This document shows positions 7,562 through 15,071 of a stretch of 15,140 nucleotides of DNA, one piece after another. The notes under the pieces were generated by a model, which was given only the letters and a program-made list of their open reading frames with translations, was not told the origin of the DNA and searched no databases. Position 1 is the first letter of the stretch; each line of letters opens with the position of its first letter. The stretch is taken from contig JAEYRC010000016.1 in NCBI GenBank assembly GCA_023409675.1, positions 1 through 15,140 of the forward strand. The letters are read 5' to 3'. A program made the position numbers and the translations under genes. This DNA is from Bacteroidota bacterium. GTDB taxonomy: Bacteria > Bacteroidota > Bacteroidia > Chitinophagales > Chitinophagaceae.

Positions 7562-9758
7562 AAGCGCTGAACGACTGCTGATTGGATGCGCTCCCAATAG
7601 CTTCTGAGATATTTTGAAGCTCACGCCGGGTCAGGTGAAAATTCAGGGCTGCACCGGCATCTTCACGAACTGGTACATATTCAAAATTCAGGCGGTGAAA
7701 CGTATTGCCCATGATAGAACCGGTAAGTGCAAAAAGTTCATTATGACTGTATTCCTGCATCTTGAACCAGTTGTACTGCAGCAACAACACGGGCTTGGTG
7801 GCCAGCTCTGTAATATCATCCGACGTATATGGCTGATCCCAACCTCCGAGTTTACGGTCACTGATCTGTATCAGCACAACACCCGAAGTATTTTCATTGA
7901 TCCAGTCCCTGAATACATGAACGAAGCGCAATGCGGTTTCAGGCCCATAATTATCCCGCAGGCCCGCATCCATCACATCAATTACCGGCCTGGTGGGCAG
8001 CCAAACATTGGGTAGTACATACGGGAAGGTGGCATTCATTCTTAAGGCGGTGAGCAGACGCAGGTTCATCGGATTCTGCTTCTCGAAAAAACTCCTGAAG
8101 TCAACCGCATCAGCCACCACCGCAGCGCCGCTACTGTCGGGATACGCCGGCTTCATCATAAACCGAACCGGCTGCGTACTGATAATCATTTTCCGGCCAT
8201 CACGGGTGATGACGGAATTGAAAAACATCAGGGGAATTTTCGCTGCGGACTCGGCCGCTTCCAGCTCGCTGAGCTGCACATCGAGCAGTCCCCGCGTATT
8301 CTGATTGAGCTTTTGCTCAAATGCATAGCCGCGGTCCTTTATATATTCCTGATCTCCGATACGGAATTTCTGTGCTGGCGCGGCAAGGTCGCGTGCGACA
8401 AAGCTGGTAAACAGGGCATTCAGCAGATTTTTTGAAATATCTTCAATATACACCTTATCGCCCGGCCGAACCCGGCCGGTGGTATCGGCCGACAGTGCCC
8501 TGTAGTACGAGGCGCCCAACATGCCCCCCGAAGCTCCGGTGATCAGGAAGACCTTTTTCATTAATGTATTGCAGGAAATGCTGTCGAGCTGCTGCAATAC
8601 ATTCATGGTAAATGCGGCGCTGCGGTTCCCGCCACCGCTGGTACTGACCAGATAAAGCAATGGCTTTTCTTCCTGCTGCCTGGCTTTCCAGTTGTTCAGG
8701 ATCTGCAGCATGTTCTGTTTATCGGCACTGATATTCGCTTCACTGGCAAGCGCATTCAGCGACTCGTCAGTATACCCGCGTCGTTCATTCACATCATCAT
8801 ACGTTAAGCCATAAGCTTTATTGGTAGGATCGATTACCCCCCACCGGTAGAGGAAATTCAATGCGATGAACAGGACTACCAGAAACAGCATGCTCCAGTG
8901 TTGCAGGAAATAGGAAAACGCGCCGGAAACCGCGATCAGTATCGCGAAAAAGACAATAAAGCCTGCAGCCGCTGGAAGTTGGAACAGTGGATTATCGAGG
9001 GTGAACCCGATCAGGATCAGGAATAAAAACGCGATAAAAATGGAAATGATGGCGGAATAATGGTGCCGGTTGAATATGGTTTCTATAAACACCCTGCTAT
9101 AATGCCGCACATCTCTGGGTTTACGCACCTGGAAAAAAGAGTTCAGGTAGTACTGCACGGATATCACCCGGCTTTCCGTTAATCCGGCTACTGCAGGGTC
9201 AAACTGTTCTTTGAAGCGCTTCGGATCGATCAACAGAGGTCTTAACCGGTTCAGAATTGTTTTATCAGCCCTGAAAAAATAGACGAAAGAAACGAGTACA
9301 ATAAGTATGAAGCCGGCGAGGAAGCCCGCCACCAGCAATAGTATATCCATCCAGGCCATCAGTTCTTTATTCCTTGCAAAATATACCGAGCGAAAAAGAT
9401 AGAACAGCAGAAAAACCAATGGAATGATACCGTTGTTGATGCAGTATTTTAAAAACGGCTTTGAGGTGGTGGCCAGAAATCGAAAGTGGCGGCTGAATAA
9501 GATAAAGGTGGTGATATTCCAGCTCATGATAAATATTCCCAGGGCTACGCCTACGATGGAGGCACTCAGCCAATTTACTTTTCCAAGATATTCCGGGGCC
9601 AGAAACAGGGAATCTGCTCCATAACTGTGCATAAATGTGCCGGCAGCCGTACTGAAAAGGATAAGCCAGAAAATCAGCAGTACCTGGAATTTTTTTGTGT
9701 GAAGCAGCACCAGCTGAACAGGAAAGGAATGGTATATGCCCGATAAATATTTTTTCAT
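7527..9758 (-). CDS. Membrane-anchored patatin-like phospholipase
   Basis: This 743-residue protein has two halves. Residues about 24-305 hold six or seven hydrophobic segments (roughly 24-40, 66-90, 110-125, 136-162, 234-255, 262-284 and 288-305). The second half carries patatin lipase landmarks. STSGGGNRS (372-380) gives the oxyanion hole, and GASGG (408-412) is the GxSxG elbow with nucleophile Ser410. DAG at 597-599, followed by RDNYG, gives the catalytic Asp of the Ser-Asp dyad. Such enzymes release fatty acids from phospholipids or other acyl lipids. Here the catalytic domain would be tethered at the inner membrane. Most patatins are soluble or outer-membrane linked, so this architecture is uncommon. 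The gene lies downstream of ctaA on the same strand after 129 nt and overlaps the lipid kinase tail to tail. Confidence 0.88.
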   Translation of the reverse strand: MKKYLSGIYHSFPVQLVLLHTKKFQVLLIFWLILFSTAAGTFMHSYGADSLFLAPEYLGKVNWLSASIVGVALGIFIMSWNITTFILFSRHFRFLATTSKPFLKYCINNGIIPLVFLLFYLFRSVYFARNKELMAWMDILLLVAGFLAGFILIVLVSFVYFFRADKTILNRLRPLLIDPKRFKEQFDPAVAGLTESRVISVQYYLNSFFQVRKPRDVRHYSRVFIETIFNRHHYSAIISIFIAFLFLILIGFTLDNPLFQLPAAAGFIVFFAILIAVSGAFSYFLQHWSMLFLVVLFIALNFLYRWGVIDPTNKAYGLTYDDVNERRGYTDESLNALASEANISADKQNMLQILNNWKARQQEEKPLLYLVSTSGGGNRSAAFTMNVLQQLDSISCNTLMKKVFLITGASGGMLGASYYRALSADTTGRVRPGDKVYIEDISKNLLNALFTSFVARDLAAPAQKFRIGDQEYIKDRGYAFEQKLNQNTRGLLDVQLSELEAAESAAKIPLMFFNSVITRDGRKMIISTQPVRFMMKPAYPDSSGAAVVADAVDFRSFFEKQNPMNLRLLTALRMNATFPYVLPNVWLPTRPVIDVMDAGLRDNYGPETALRFVHVFRDWINENTSGVVLIQISDRKLGGWDQPYTSDDITELATKPVLLLQYNWFKMQEYSHNELFALTGSIMGNTFHRLNFEYVPVREDAGAALNFHLTRRELQNISEAIGSASNQQSFSAFKQLQQPAQAE

Positions 9759-9887
9759 GCTGCTATCTGCATAAAACGCAAAAAAAGCCGATTCCGTATG
9801 ATCTCACCGATCGAATGAGCAGTTAACGGGTTCCAATGTACGTTTCTTTCCCTTTCCATACATAACATCGCCCTTCTCTTAAACAGC

Positions 9888-10991
9888 TCAAACCGCGCCC
9901 TTATGAGTTACGCTCACGCTATTTTCATTTCCGGCACGCACCAAATACAGGATCATTACCAGGCTCAGCATGAGTAACATGCCCACGATCTGGTGTAACT
10001 GCGCCATCCATTCAAAAATACCCCAGGAATTGGGAATGATGCTGCGGGCCGACAATACGGAAAAAATTCCCAGGAGAAGCTGCATCGCAACCAATACCAG
10101 CGGCATCACCCGCGCCCGGCGGAAAACATTTCCCTTAACCGGCAATTTATACAACTTGATCGTGAACAAAATGATCAGGATCAGCAACAGGTAGGCCAGG
10201 TTTCGGTGAATGAAGTGGACGGTGATGACATTATCGAGGATGTTGAGCAACAGCGGTGAATGCCGGAACATGCCAGTGGGCACCAGACTGCCATTGATAT
10301 CCGGCCAGGTAGGTGCCGACATAGCCGCTTTATGACCGGCCATAAGGGCTCCAAAAATCAACTGAACGATCAGCAAGCCCATCAGCCACCACGCTGAGCG
10401 ATGTATGCGGGCATGTTGAATAATATTTTTGCCGGGAACGGTTAACTTCAAAGCAAACCAAAAGGCATAAGCGATTAAGCCCATGGCGAAGATAAAGTGC
10501 AAGGCCAGCCGGGTGGGTTTAACATACACCTCATCGCCGGTTAATCCGCTCACCACCATGATCCAGCCCACAGCGCCCTGAGCCGCCCCCAACAGGAAAA
10601 GCAGCAACAGCGGCATGCGCATTTCTTTCTTAAGCGCCCGCTTCGATACCAGGTAAACAAATCCTACTACAAATACGATTCCTATGAGGCGTGCCCAAAA
10701 CCGGTGCAGCCATTCCCAGAAAAATATGAATTTAAAATCTTCAAGGGTAAACCGGGTGTTCAGCAACTGATACTGCGGTGTTTGCCGGTACTTATCAAAT
10801 TCAGTAAGCCAGGCCGTATCGCTCAAAGGAGGCAGCGTTCCTGTAACAATATTCCATTCCGTAATCGAAAGACCCGAGCCTGTGAGGCGGGTAATTCCCC
10901 CTAAAATAACCTGGATCAGCAGCATGATCACGCCGGTGAGTATCCAGCGGGAAACCGCCCTGGAGCCGGGCGATGTATCAGAATGTACCAT
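9888..10991 (-). CDS. ctaA: Heme A synthase (CtaA/COX15 family)
   Basis: This integral membrane enzyme oxidises the methyl group of heme O to the formyl group of heme A for aa3-type cytochrome oxidases. The product from ATG at 10989-10991 is 367 residues. The family signature GGITRLTGSGLSITEW is at 31-46. The four conserved histidines are visible as His96 (FWEWLHRFW), His165 (ALHFIF), His262 (VHFIHRN) and His333 (AQLHQIVG). About eight hydrophobic segments are seen. The size and the linker after the signature fit the COX15-like class rather than the shorter Bacillus type. A TTG seven codons upstream is in frame, but it would place the -7 element inside the gene, so ATG is preferred. Other oxidase genes are not in the window. 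Confidence 0.95.
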   Translation of the reverse strand: MVHSDTSPGSRAVSRWILTGVIMLLIQVILGGITRLTGSGLSITEWNIVTGTLPPLSDTAWLTEFDKYRQTPQYQLLNTRFTLEDFKFIFFWEWLHRFWARLIGIVFVVGFVYLVSKRALKKEMRMPLLLLFLLGAAQGAVGWIMVVSGLTGDEVYVKPTRLALHFIFAMGLIAYAFWFALKLTVPGKNIIQHARIHRSAWWLMGLLIVQLIFGALMAGHKAAMSAPTWPDINGSLVPTGMFRHSPLLLNILDNVITVHFIHRNLAYLLLILIILFTIKLYKLPVKGNVFRRARVMPLVLVAMQLLLGIFSVLSARSIIPNSWGIFEWMAQLHQIVGMLLMLSLVMILYLVRAGNENSVSVTHKGAV

Positions 10992-10998
10992 AGGCCCG

Positions 10999-11006
10999 CA
11001 AAGGTA
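10999..11006 (-). promoter_or_regulatory. -7 promoter element of ctaA
   Basis: TACCTTTG on the minus strand is an exact match to TAnnTTTG. Only seven bases separate it from the ATG, so the transcript should start at or almost at the start codon. No clear -33 TTTG is found at 19-21 bases. Confidence 0.55.
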
Positions 11007-11103
11007 GCACAAATGCCTATTGAGCGGTTTCGCGATCGTGTGTGGCTAACACGTCCTTAACTTGTTGTGCATAAATTGATTTTCCTGCCCCGGCAGCCGA
11101 CCT

Positions 11104-11111
11104 TATTTTTG
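11104..11111 (+). promoter_or_regulatory. -7 promoter element of rnhB
   Basis: TATTTTTG is an exact match to TAnnTTTG. It lies 14 bases before the TTG start at 11126. A weak TTTT-type -33 candidate is at 11080-11083, 20 bases upstream; a TTG at 11076-11078 is slightly too far. Confidence 0.5.
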
Positions 11112-11125
11112 AAAAAATTTACCAC

Positions 11126-11740
11126 TTGCTGCAATCCTGTTACCAGACTGAACATCCCGAAGCCGGCTGCGATGAAGCCGGGCGGGGTTGTCTTGCAGGA
11201 CCGGTATTTGCCGCTTCAGTGATTCTTCCCCCAGATTTCTGCCACCCCCTCCTGAACGATTCCAAACTCCTGTGCCGGGAGGTTCGTGAAGAACTCAGGG
11301 TGTATATTGAAGCCAATGCGATTTGCTATAGCGTAGCCCGGGTGGATCATGATGAAATTGATACCATCAATATTTTACAGGCTTCTTTCAAAGCCATGCA
11401 TCTGGCTATTGGCCGGCTCAAAAGAAAACCCGGTTACCTGCTGATCGATGGCAACCGATTCAAACCCTATCGCCGGGTGCCGCATAGCTGTATCATTAAA
11501 GGGGACAGTCTATATGCCTCCATTGCCGCGGCAAGCATATTAGCCAAAACCTATCGCGACGATTATATGTGCCGCCTGCACCGCCGCCACCCCTGCTATG
11601 GCTGGGACCGGAATAAAGGATATGGCACGCCCGATCATCGGCGCGCGATGGAACGATATGGATTATCGCCCTATCACCGGAAAACCTTTCAGTGGACTGC
11701 CCCCGGCAGCATTATCGGGATGGAAGATTCCCCAAACTGA
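11126..11740 (+). CDS. rnhB: Ribonuclease HII
   Basis: RNase HII cuts the RNA strand of RNA-DNA hybrids and nicks at single ribonucleotides in DNA, starting ribonucleotide excision repair. The product is 204 residues. AGCDEAGRGCLAGP (13-26) carries Asp16 and Glu17. LLIDGN carries Asp108 and KGD carries Asp127, completing the metal-binding acidic set. ASIAAASILAKTYRD (131-145) is the family's conserved helix. The start is unusual: the frame has no ATG upstream of the DEAGRG motif, and TTG at 11126 (MLQSCY) gives the expected short N-terminus. The gene diverges from ctaA, and an acetyltransferase gene follows 49 nt after its stop, probably cotranscribed. Confidence 0.95.
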   Translation: MLQSCYQTEHPEAGCDEAGRGCLAGPVFAASVILPPDFCHPLLNDSKLLCREVREELRVYIEANAICYSVARVDHDEIDTINILQASFKAMHLAIGRLKRKPGYLLIDGNRFKPYRRVPHSCIIKGDSLYASIAAASILAKTYRDDYMCRLHRRHPCYGWDRNKGYGTPDHRRAMERYGLSPYHRKTFQWTAPGSIIGMEDSPN

Positions 11741-11789
11741 TGCTTCACATTATCCTGAACCCCTTTTCATAGAATACAGATTTCTGACA

Positions 11790-12389
11790 ATGGAACAGTA
11801 TGACCGCTTTTTTACACCAGACTTTTACTTAGATACGCCCCGGGTTACCCTTCGCCTGCTAAAATGGGAAGATGCGCCGGCATTATATGAATTAGGACAG
11901 GATGCCGATATCTGGAAATATTTCGTCAGGGACTTGTCGACCCGGCAGGAAATGGATGCATTCATTGCAGATGCACTGCATGCCCGGGAACTGAAAACCC
12001 GTATGCCCTTCACGATTATTGATAAGGATACAGGCCGAATTTGCGGTTCAACCAGTTTCAGCAATATTTCCTTTTATGATCAGCGCATTGAGATCGGCTG
12101 GAGCTGGCTGGGTAAAGAATATCAGGGTATGGGTATTAACAAGCCCTGTTTCTTTGCACTGTATTCATTTGCTTTTGGGGTGATGAATATGCAGCGGGTG
12201 GAAGCCAAAACCGATGTGCTGAACGAACAGGCAAGGGCCGCATTGTTGAAAGTGGGCATGATACCGGAAGGCGTATTACGGAGTCATATGGTGATGGCAG
12301 GCGGACGGAGAAGGGATACGCTTTATTTCAGTATGCTGAAATCGGAATGGCCCGAACGCAGCGCTGCTTTTTTCAGTGAACTGTTGTAG
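11790..12389 (+). CDS. GNAT family N-acetyltransferase (RimJ/RimL-like)
   Basis: This 199-residue enzyme of the Gcn5-related family transfers an acetyl group from acetyl-CoA to an amine, often a protein N-terminus in this subgroup. TPRVTLRLLKWEDAPALYEL (about 16-35) is the typical first strand and helix. IEIGWSWLGKEYQGMGINK (about 100-118) holds the acetyl-CoA pyrophosphate loop, with QGMG at the Q/RxxGxG/A position. NEQARAALLKVGMIPEGVLR (about 144-163) is the usual C-terminal motif. The frame is open further upstream inside rnhB, but those 64 codons are the shadow of the RNase gene. The ATG at 11790 begins the normal N-terminus. The gene converges with the YciO-like gene across 48 nt without an obvious terminator. 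Confidence 0.9.
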   Translation: MEQYDRFFTPDFYLDTPRVTLRLLKWEDAPALYELGQDADIWKYFVRDLSTRQEMDAFIADALHARELKTRMPFTIIDKDTGRICGSTSFSNISFYDQRIEIGWSWLGKEYQGMGINKPCFFALYSFAFGVMNMQRVEAKTDVLNEQARAALLKVGMIPEGVLRSHMVMAGGRRRDTLYFSMLKSEWPERSAAFFSELL

Positions 12390-12437
12390 TATAAAATGGT
12401 GACAGGAGCCGAACTGACTTAAAATGGATTGAAACAA

Positions 12438-13049
12438 TTATACTTCTTCCCATTCCCCGAGGCCTTCGCGTATAACCACAGGCTGGTTACCCGTACAATC
12501 GACCACTGTAGATGGTGTTAAACCCCCGTTACCGCCATCAACCACAATATCAACCAGCTTATGAAAATGTTCATGGATCAGTTCAGGATCTGTATAATCA
12601 ATACCCATATCCGGTGGAAGGGAGGTACTGAGAATCGGCCGGCCCAGTTCATTTACCAGCGTTTGTTCAATATGGTTATCAGGTATTCTTAACCCTATGG
12701 TATCCCGCTTACTTTTGAGGATTTTAGGCACCTCGCGGCTTGCCGGTAAAATAAAGGTAAAGGGACCGGGCAGGTAATGCTTCATCAACCGGTATACCGG
12801 GGTAGATATGCTTTTAGTATACCTGCTCAGATCGCTCAGGTTGGCACAGACAAAAGAAAGCTGGGCTTTTTTCGGATCAATTCCTTTAATGCGACAGATG
12901 CGTTCGATCGATTTGGTTTGAAGGATATCACATCCTAATCCGTATATAGTATCCGTAGGGTAAATGATCACCCCGCCATTGCGGAGAGAATCAACAATCG
13001 TCTGAACATGGCGAACCTGTGGATTTACGGGGTGGAGTGGGATCAGCAT
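12438..13049 (-). CDS. Sua5/YciO/YrdC family protein, YciO-like
   Basis: This 203-residue soluble protein belongs to the family that includes threonylcarbamoyl-AMP synthase of the tRNA t6A pathway. It shows GGVIIYPTDTIYGLGCDI (25-42), PGPFTFILPAS, DTIGLRIPDN and STVVDCTG followed by PVVIREGLG. Its start (IPLHPVNPQ) and SIERICRIKG segment align by eye with E. coli YciO rather than TsaC. In the position of the TsaC KxR motif it has KGI, and where TsaC has STSANLSG it has STSLPPD. It therefore seems to lack two substrate-binding signatures. YciO activity as a TC-AMP synthase is weak or disputed, so the role is uncertain. It diverges from the cupin gene. No Sua5 C-terminal domain is present. Confidence 0.9.
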   Translation of the reverse strand: MLIPLHPVNPQVRHVQTIVDSLRNGGVIIYPTDTIYGLGCDILQTKSIERICRIKGIDPKKAQLSFVCANLSDLSRYTKSISTPVYRLMKHYLPGPFTFILPASREVPKILKSKRDTIGLRIPDNHIEQTLVNELGRPILSTSLPPDMGIDYTDPELIHEHFHKLVDIVVDGGNGGLTPSTVVDCTGNQPVVIREGLGEWEEV

Positions 13050-13053
13050 GGGC

Positions 13054-13061
13054 TAAAAGTA
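13054..13061 (-). promoter_or_regulatory. -7-like element of the YciO-like gene
   Basis: TACTTTTA matches TAnnTTTG except in the last base and is followed by only GCCC before the ATG. If functional, transcription would start at or inside the start codon. No -33 partner at normal spacing is seen. Confidence 0.35.
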
Positions 13062-13174
13062 TTTAATTGTCCGGTAAGCATTCCTGCAACATTAACTGTG
13101 CCAGCCCCTTTGTGAAAGAAAAACTAAAGCCGGAGGCAGGCATGTGCGATTTCGACCGCGTCCTGAAATTAAAT

Positions 13175-13182
13175 TATCTTAG
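13175..13182 (+). promoter_or_regulatory. -7-like element of the cupin gene
   Basis: TATCTTAG matches TAnnTTTG at five of its six fixed bases and is 14 bases before the ATG at 13197. TTTC at 13150-13153, 21 bases upstream, is a possible weak -33 element. Confidence 0.4.
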
Positions 13183-13196
13183 CAAAAAATTACCCG

Positions 13197-14081
13197 ATGC
13201 TGCTTCGTTCCGTTGATCAGGTTGAAACCATCAGTCCTGAACTGTTTCAGCAAAACTATTATAAGCCAGGCCTACCCCTGGTTATACGTGGTCTTGCTAA
13301 AAACTGGCCCGCATACGACAAATGGAACTGGGATTATTTCAAACAAATGGTGGGGTCGGCCAGAGTGGGCATATACAATAATCAGAAAAGTGATGCCTAT
13401 ACACCCATAAATAAGGCGGATGATTACACCACCTTCGGCGCCTATATTGATATGATCCGGAATGGCCCGGCCAAATGGCGGATTTTTCTTTTCAATATTT
13501 TCAGTCATGCTCCCGAACTGGCTGCCGATTTTACCTGGCCCGAACACCTGATGAAGGGCTATGTAAAACGATTTCCCATGCTCTTCGTAGGCGGGCAATC
13601 GAGCATTACGCATATGCATTTCGATATCGATATGTCGCACATTTTGCATACCCAGTTCGCGGGAAGAAAACGTGTACTCTTATTTCCGTTTGATGAACAG
13701 CACAAACTTTACCGCAAACCTTTTGAGGTTTTGAGTATGGCTGATTTTTCCAATTATTATGAAAACAATCAGAATCCGGATTATGAAAAATTTCCGGCAT
13801 TAAAACATGCCCGCGGTTTTGAAGTTATTCTGGAACATGGCGATACGTTGTTTATGCCTGCAGGATACTGGCATCATATGGAATATCTCGACAGTGGTTT
13901 TGCGATGAGTTTACGGGCGGTGCAGCGCAATATTCCAGGATTAATTCATGGCGCATGGAATATTGTGGGTATGCGTAATATCGACACATTAATGAAAAAG
14001 ACTGCACCGCACTGGTGGTATAATTATAAAACCGGCAAACTGTTTAAATCAGCAGAAAAATTCATTGAGCACGCATTGTAA
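13197..14081 (+). CDS. Cupin-like (JmjC/FIH-type) Fe(II)/2-oxoglutarate oxygenase
   Basis: This 294-residue soluble protein has the layout of cupin_8/FIH-like hydroxylases, which use iron, oxygen and 2-oxoglutarate. An N-terminal PGLPLVIRGLAKNWPA segment (24-39) is typical. The iron-binding set is visible as His141 and Asp143 (THMHFD) with His226 in PAGYWHHMEY. Lys158 in AGRKRVLLFPF sits where FIH has its 2-oxoglutarate-binding lysine. The target could be a protein side chain or a small molecule and cannot be inferred; no partner gene is adjacent. The C-terminal 50 residues are helical and rich in Trp and Lys. The gene stands alone, diverging from the YciO-like gene with 147 nt between the starts. 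Confidence 0.88.
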   Translation: MLLRSVDQVETISPELFQQNYYKPGLPLVIRGLAKNWPAYDKWNWDYFKQMVGSARVGIYNNQKSDAYTPINKADDYTTFGAYIDMIRNGPAKWRIFLFNIFSHAPELAADFTWPEHLMKGYVKRFPMLFVGGQSSITHMHFDIDMSHILHTQFAGRKRVLLFPFDEQHKLYRKPFEVLSMADFSNYYENNQNPDYEKFPALKHARGFEVILEHGDTLFMPAGYWHHMEYLDSGFAMSLRAVQRNIPGLIHGAWNIVGMRNIDTLMKKTAPHWWYNYKTGKLFKSAEKFIEHAL

Positions 14082-14122
14082 TTGAAGTTTAATACCGGCA
14101 TCAAAAAATAATTGCTTTTTTA

Positions 14123-14153
14123 TTGATTATCTAAGAAACACTCATTACTTTTA
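14123..14153 (+). promoter_or_regulatory. Promoter-like pair TTG-N20-TACTTTTA
   Basis: TTG at 14123-14125 and TACTTTTA at 14146-14153 are 20 bases apart, a spacing that fits the Bacteroidota -33/-7 promoter. The -7 differs from TAnnTTTG only in its last base. It points into a region with no convincing protein gene that ends in an intrinsic terminator at 14516-14544. Confidence 0.45.
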
Positions 14154-14157
14154 CGGT

Positions 14158-14544
14158 CACGACATGCCATCCAATCTACGTTATCCGGCAGGCATACCCC
14201 TAATCCAATCTCCTTTTTCAAACGCCGCACATTTCCAATTACATCCTGCAATATGTTTAATAGACGTTAGTCGTTCTATAAACAGTTCGCACCCTGTTGA
14301 TCGCTTCTTACCTCTGTGCATTTCAGGAACGGTTAGTCTATACCGCTAACGGCTCCACGAAAAGAACCTGATTCCGGATCTTCCGTTATCATGCTGTGCT
14401 GTGCTTTGCATAAACAGCTCCGGAAGTTCACCGGCTTACTGATCCATGCGCACTGCTTAATTTATATATACGTTTTTAAACAGCTTTCTTTTTGTGGTTT
14501 CAGAGGTAAGCACATGCCGGCGATGTCCATCGCTGGCTTTTTTT
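14158..14544 (+). ncRNA. Candidate structured RNA of about 390 nt
   Basis: A promoter-like pair lies just upstream and a strong intrinsic terminator forms the 3' end. Inside, TTCCGGA (14372-14378) pairs with TCCGGAA (14419-14425), and directly stacked on the 3' arm ACAGC pairs with GCTGT. This gives a 12-bp interrupted helix. GTTAG/CTAAC at about 14332-14350 is a smaller hairpin. A 61-codon frame from 14164 is open but has no recognisable family and a peptide composition unlike the neighbouring proteins. I could not match the region to RNase P RNA, tmRNA, SRP RNA or 6S RNA. It may instead be just non-coding spacer. Confidence 0.3.
14516..14544 (+). terminator. Strong intrinsic terminator
   Basis: GCCGGCGAT, loop GTCC, ATCGCTGGC forms a 9-bp stem with one G·T wobble, followed by seven T residues (14538-14544). 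It is 435 bases after the cupin stop, too far to be its obvious terminator, and better fits a separate transcript from 14158. Confidence 0.75.
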
Positions 14545-14590
14545 GGGCCATGCAGGAAAGAATACTAATGGCCAGTTTCGGGGAAGCCTT

Positions 14591-14695
14591 CGTCATTGCG
14601 AGCCGGAGGCGAAGCAATCCAGAGAGGTTAAAGAAGCCATCGAAAAAGAATAGTAATTCTTCTGGATTGCTTCGGGCAGAGCCCTCGCAATGACG
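14591..14695. repeat. Palindromic unit 1
   Basis: The outer arms CGTCATTGCGAG / CTCGCAATGACG and inner arms CGAAGCAATCCAGA / TCTGGATTGCTTCG are perfectly complementary. They are separated by an asymmetric internal loop, and the apical segment carries a small AGAAT/ATTCT repeat. Confidence 0.92.
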
Positions 14696-14755
14696 TACGC
14701 AAGAGTGTTTCAATTTAGCCGGAACCCCTGCTATAACGTGAACCAAAAGTGGTTC

Positions 14756-14859
14756 CGTCATTGCGAGCCGGAGGCGATGCAATCCAGAGAAGTTAAGATG
14801 CCATCGAAAAGGAATAGTAGTTCTTCTGGATTGCTTCGGGCAGAGCCCTCGCAATGACG
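14756..14859. repeat. Palindromic unit 2
   Basis: The layout matches unit 1, but one mismatch in the left inner arm (GATGCAATCC) breaks a pair, and the apical part is one base shorter. The right arm is identical to that of unit 1. Confidence 0.9.
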
Positions 14860-14920
14860 TACGCAAGAGTGTTTCAATTTAGCAGGAACTCTTGCAAGGC
14901 CGTGAACCAAAAAGTGGTTT

Positions 14921-14966
14921 CGTCATTTCGAGGCGAACCAATCCAGAGAAGCAAACCTGCCGTTCC
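14921..14966. repeat. Palindromic unit 3, half copy
   Basis: Only a degenerate left half remains (CGTCATTTCGAGGCGAACC, then AATCCAGAGA). The right arm is absent and the next full unit begins at once, so this copy cannot form the long hairpin. Confidence 0.8.
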
Positions 14967-15071
14967 CGTCATTGCGAGCCGGAGGCGAAGCAATCCAGAG
15001 AGGTTTAAGAAGCCCTCGAAAAAGAATTGTAATTTTTCTGGATTGCTTCGGGCAGAGCCCTCGCAATGACG
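14967..15071. repeat. Palindromic unit 4
   Basis: This is a full unit with arms identical to unit 1. The apical segment differs at a few positions (TTGTAATTTTTC instead of TAGTAATTCTTC). Confidence 0.9.

Noticed and set aside
10992..11012. Seven-codon N-terminal extension of heme A synthase from a TTG
   Set aside because: It overlaps an exact -7 promoter element, and the ATG at 10991 gives the usual short N-terminus.
11598..11789. 64-codon N-terminal extension of the acetyltransferase
   Set aside because: Most of it lies inside rnhB in another frame; the GNAT fold begins normally at the ATG at 11790.
14164..14349. 61-codon open frame right after a promoter-like pair
   Set aside because: The peptide has no family resemblance and unlikely composition; I keep it only as an alternative to the RNA reading.
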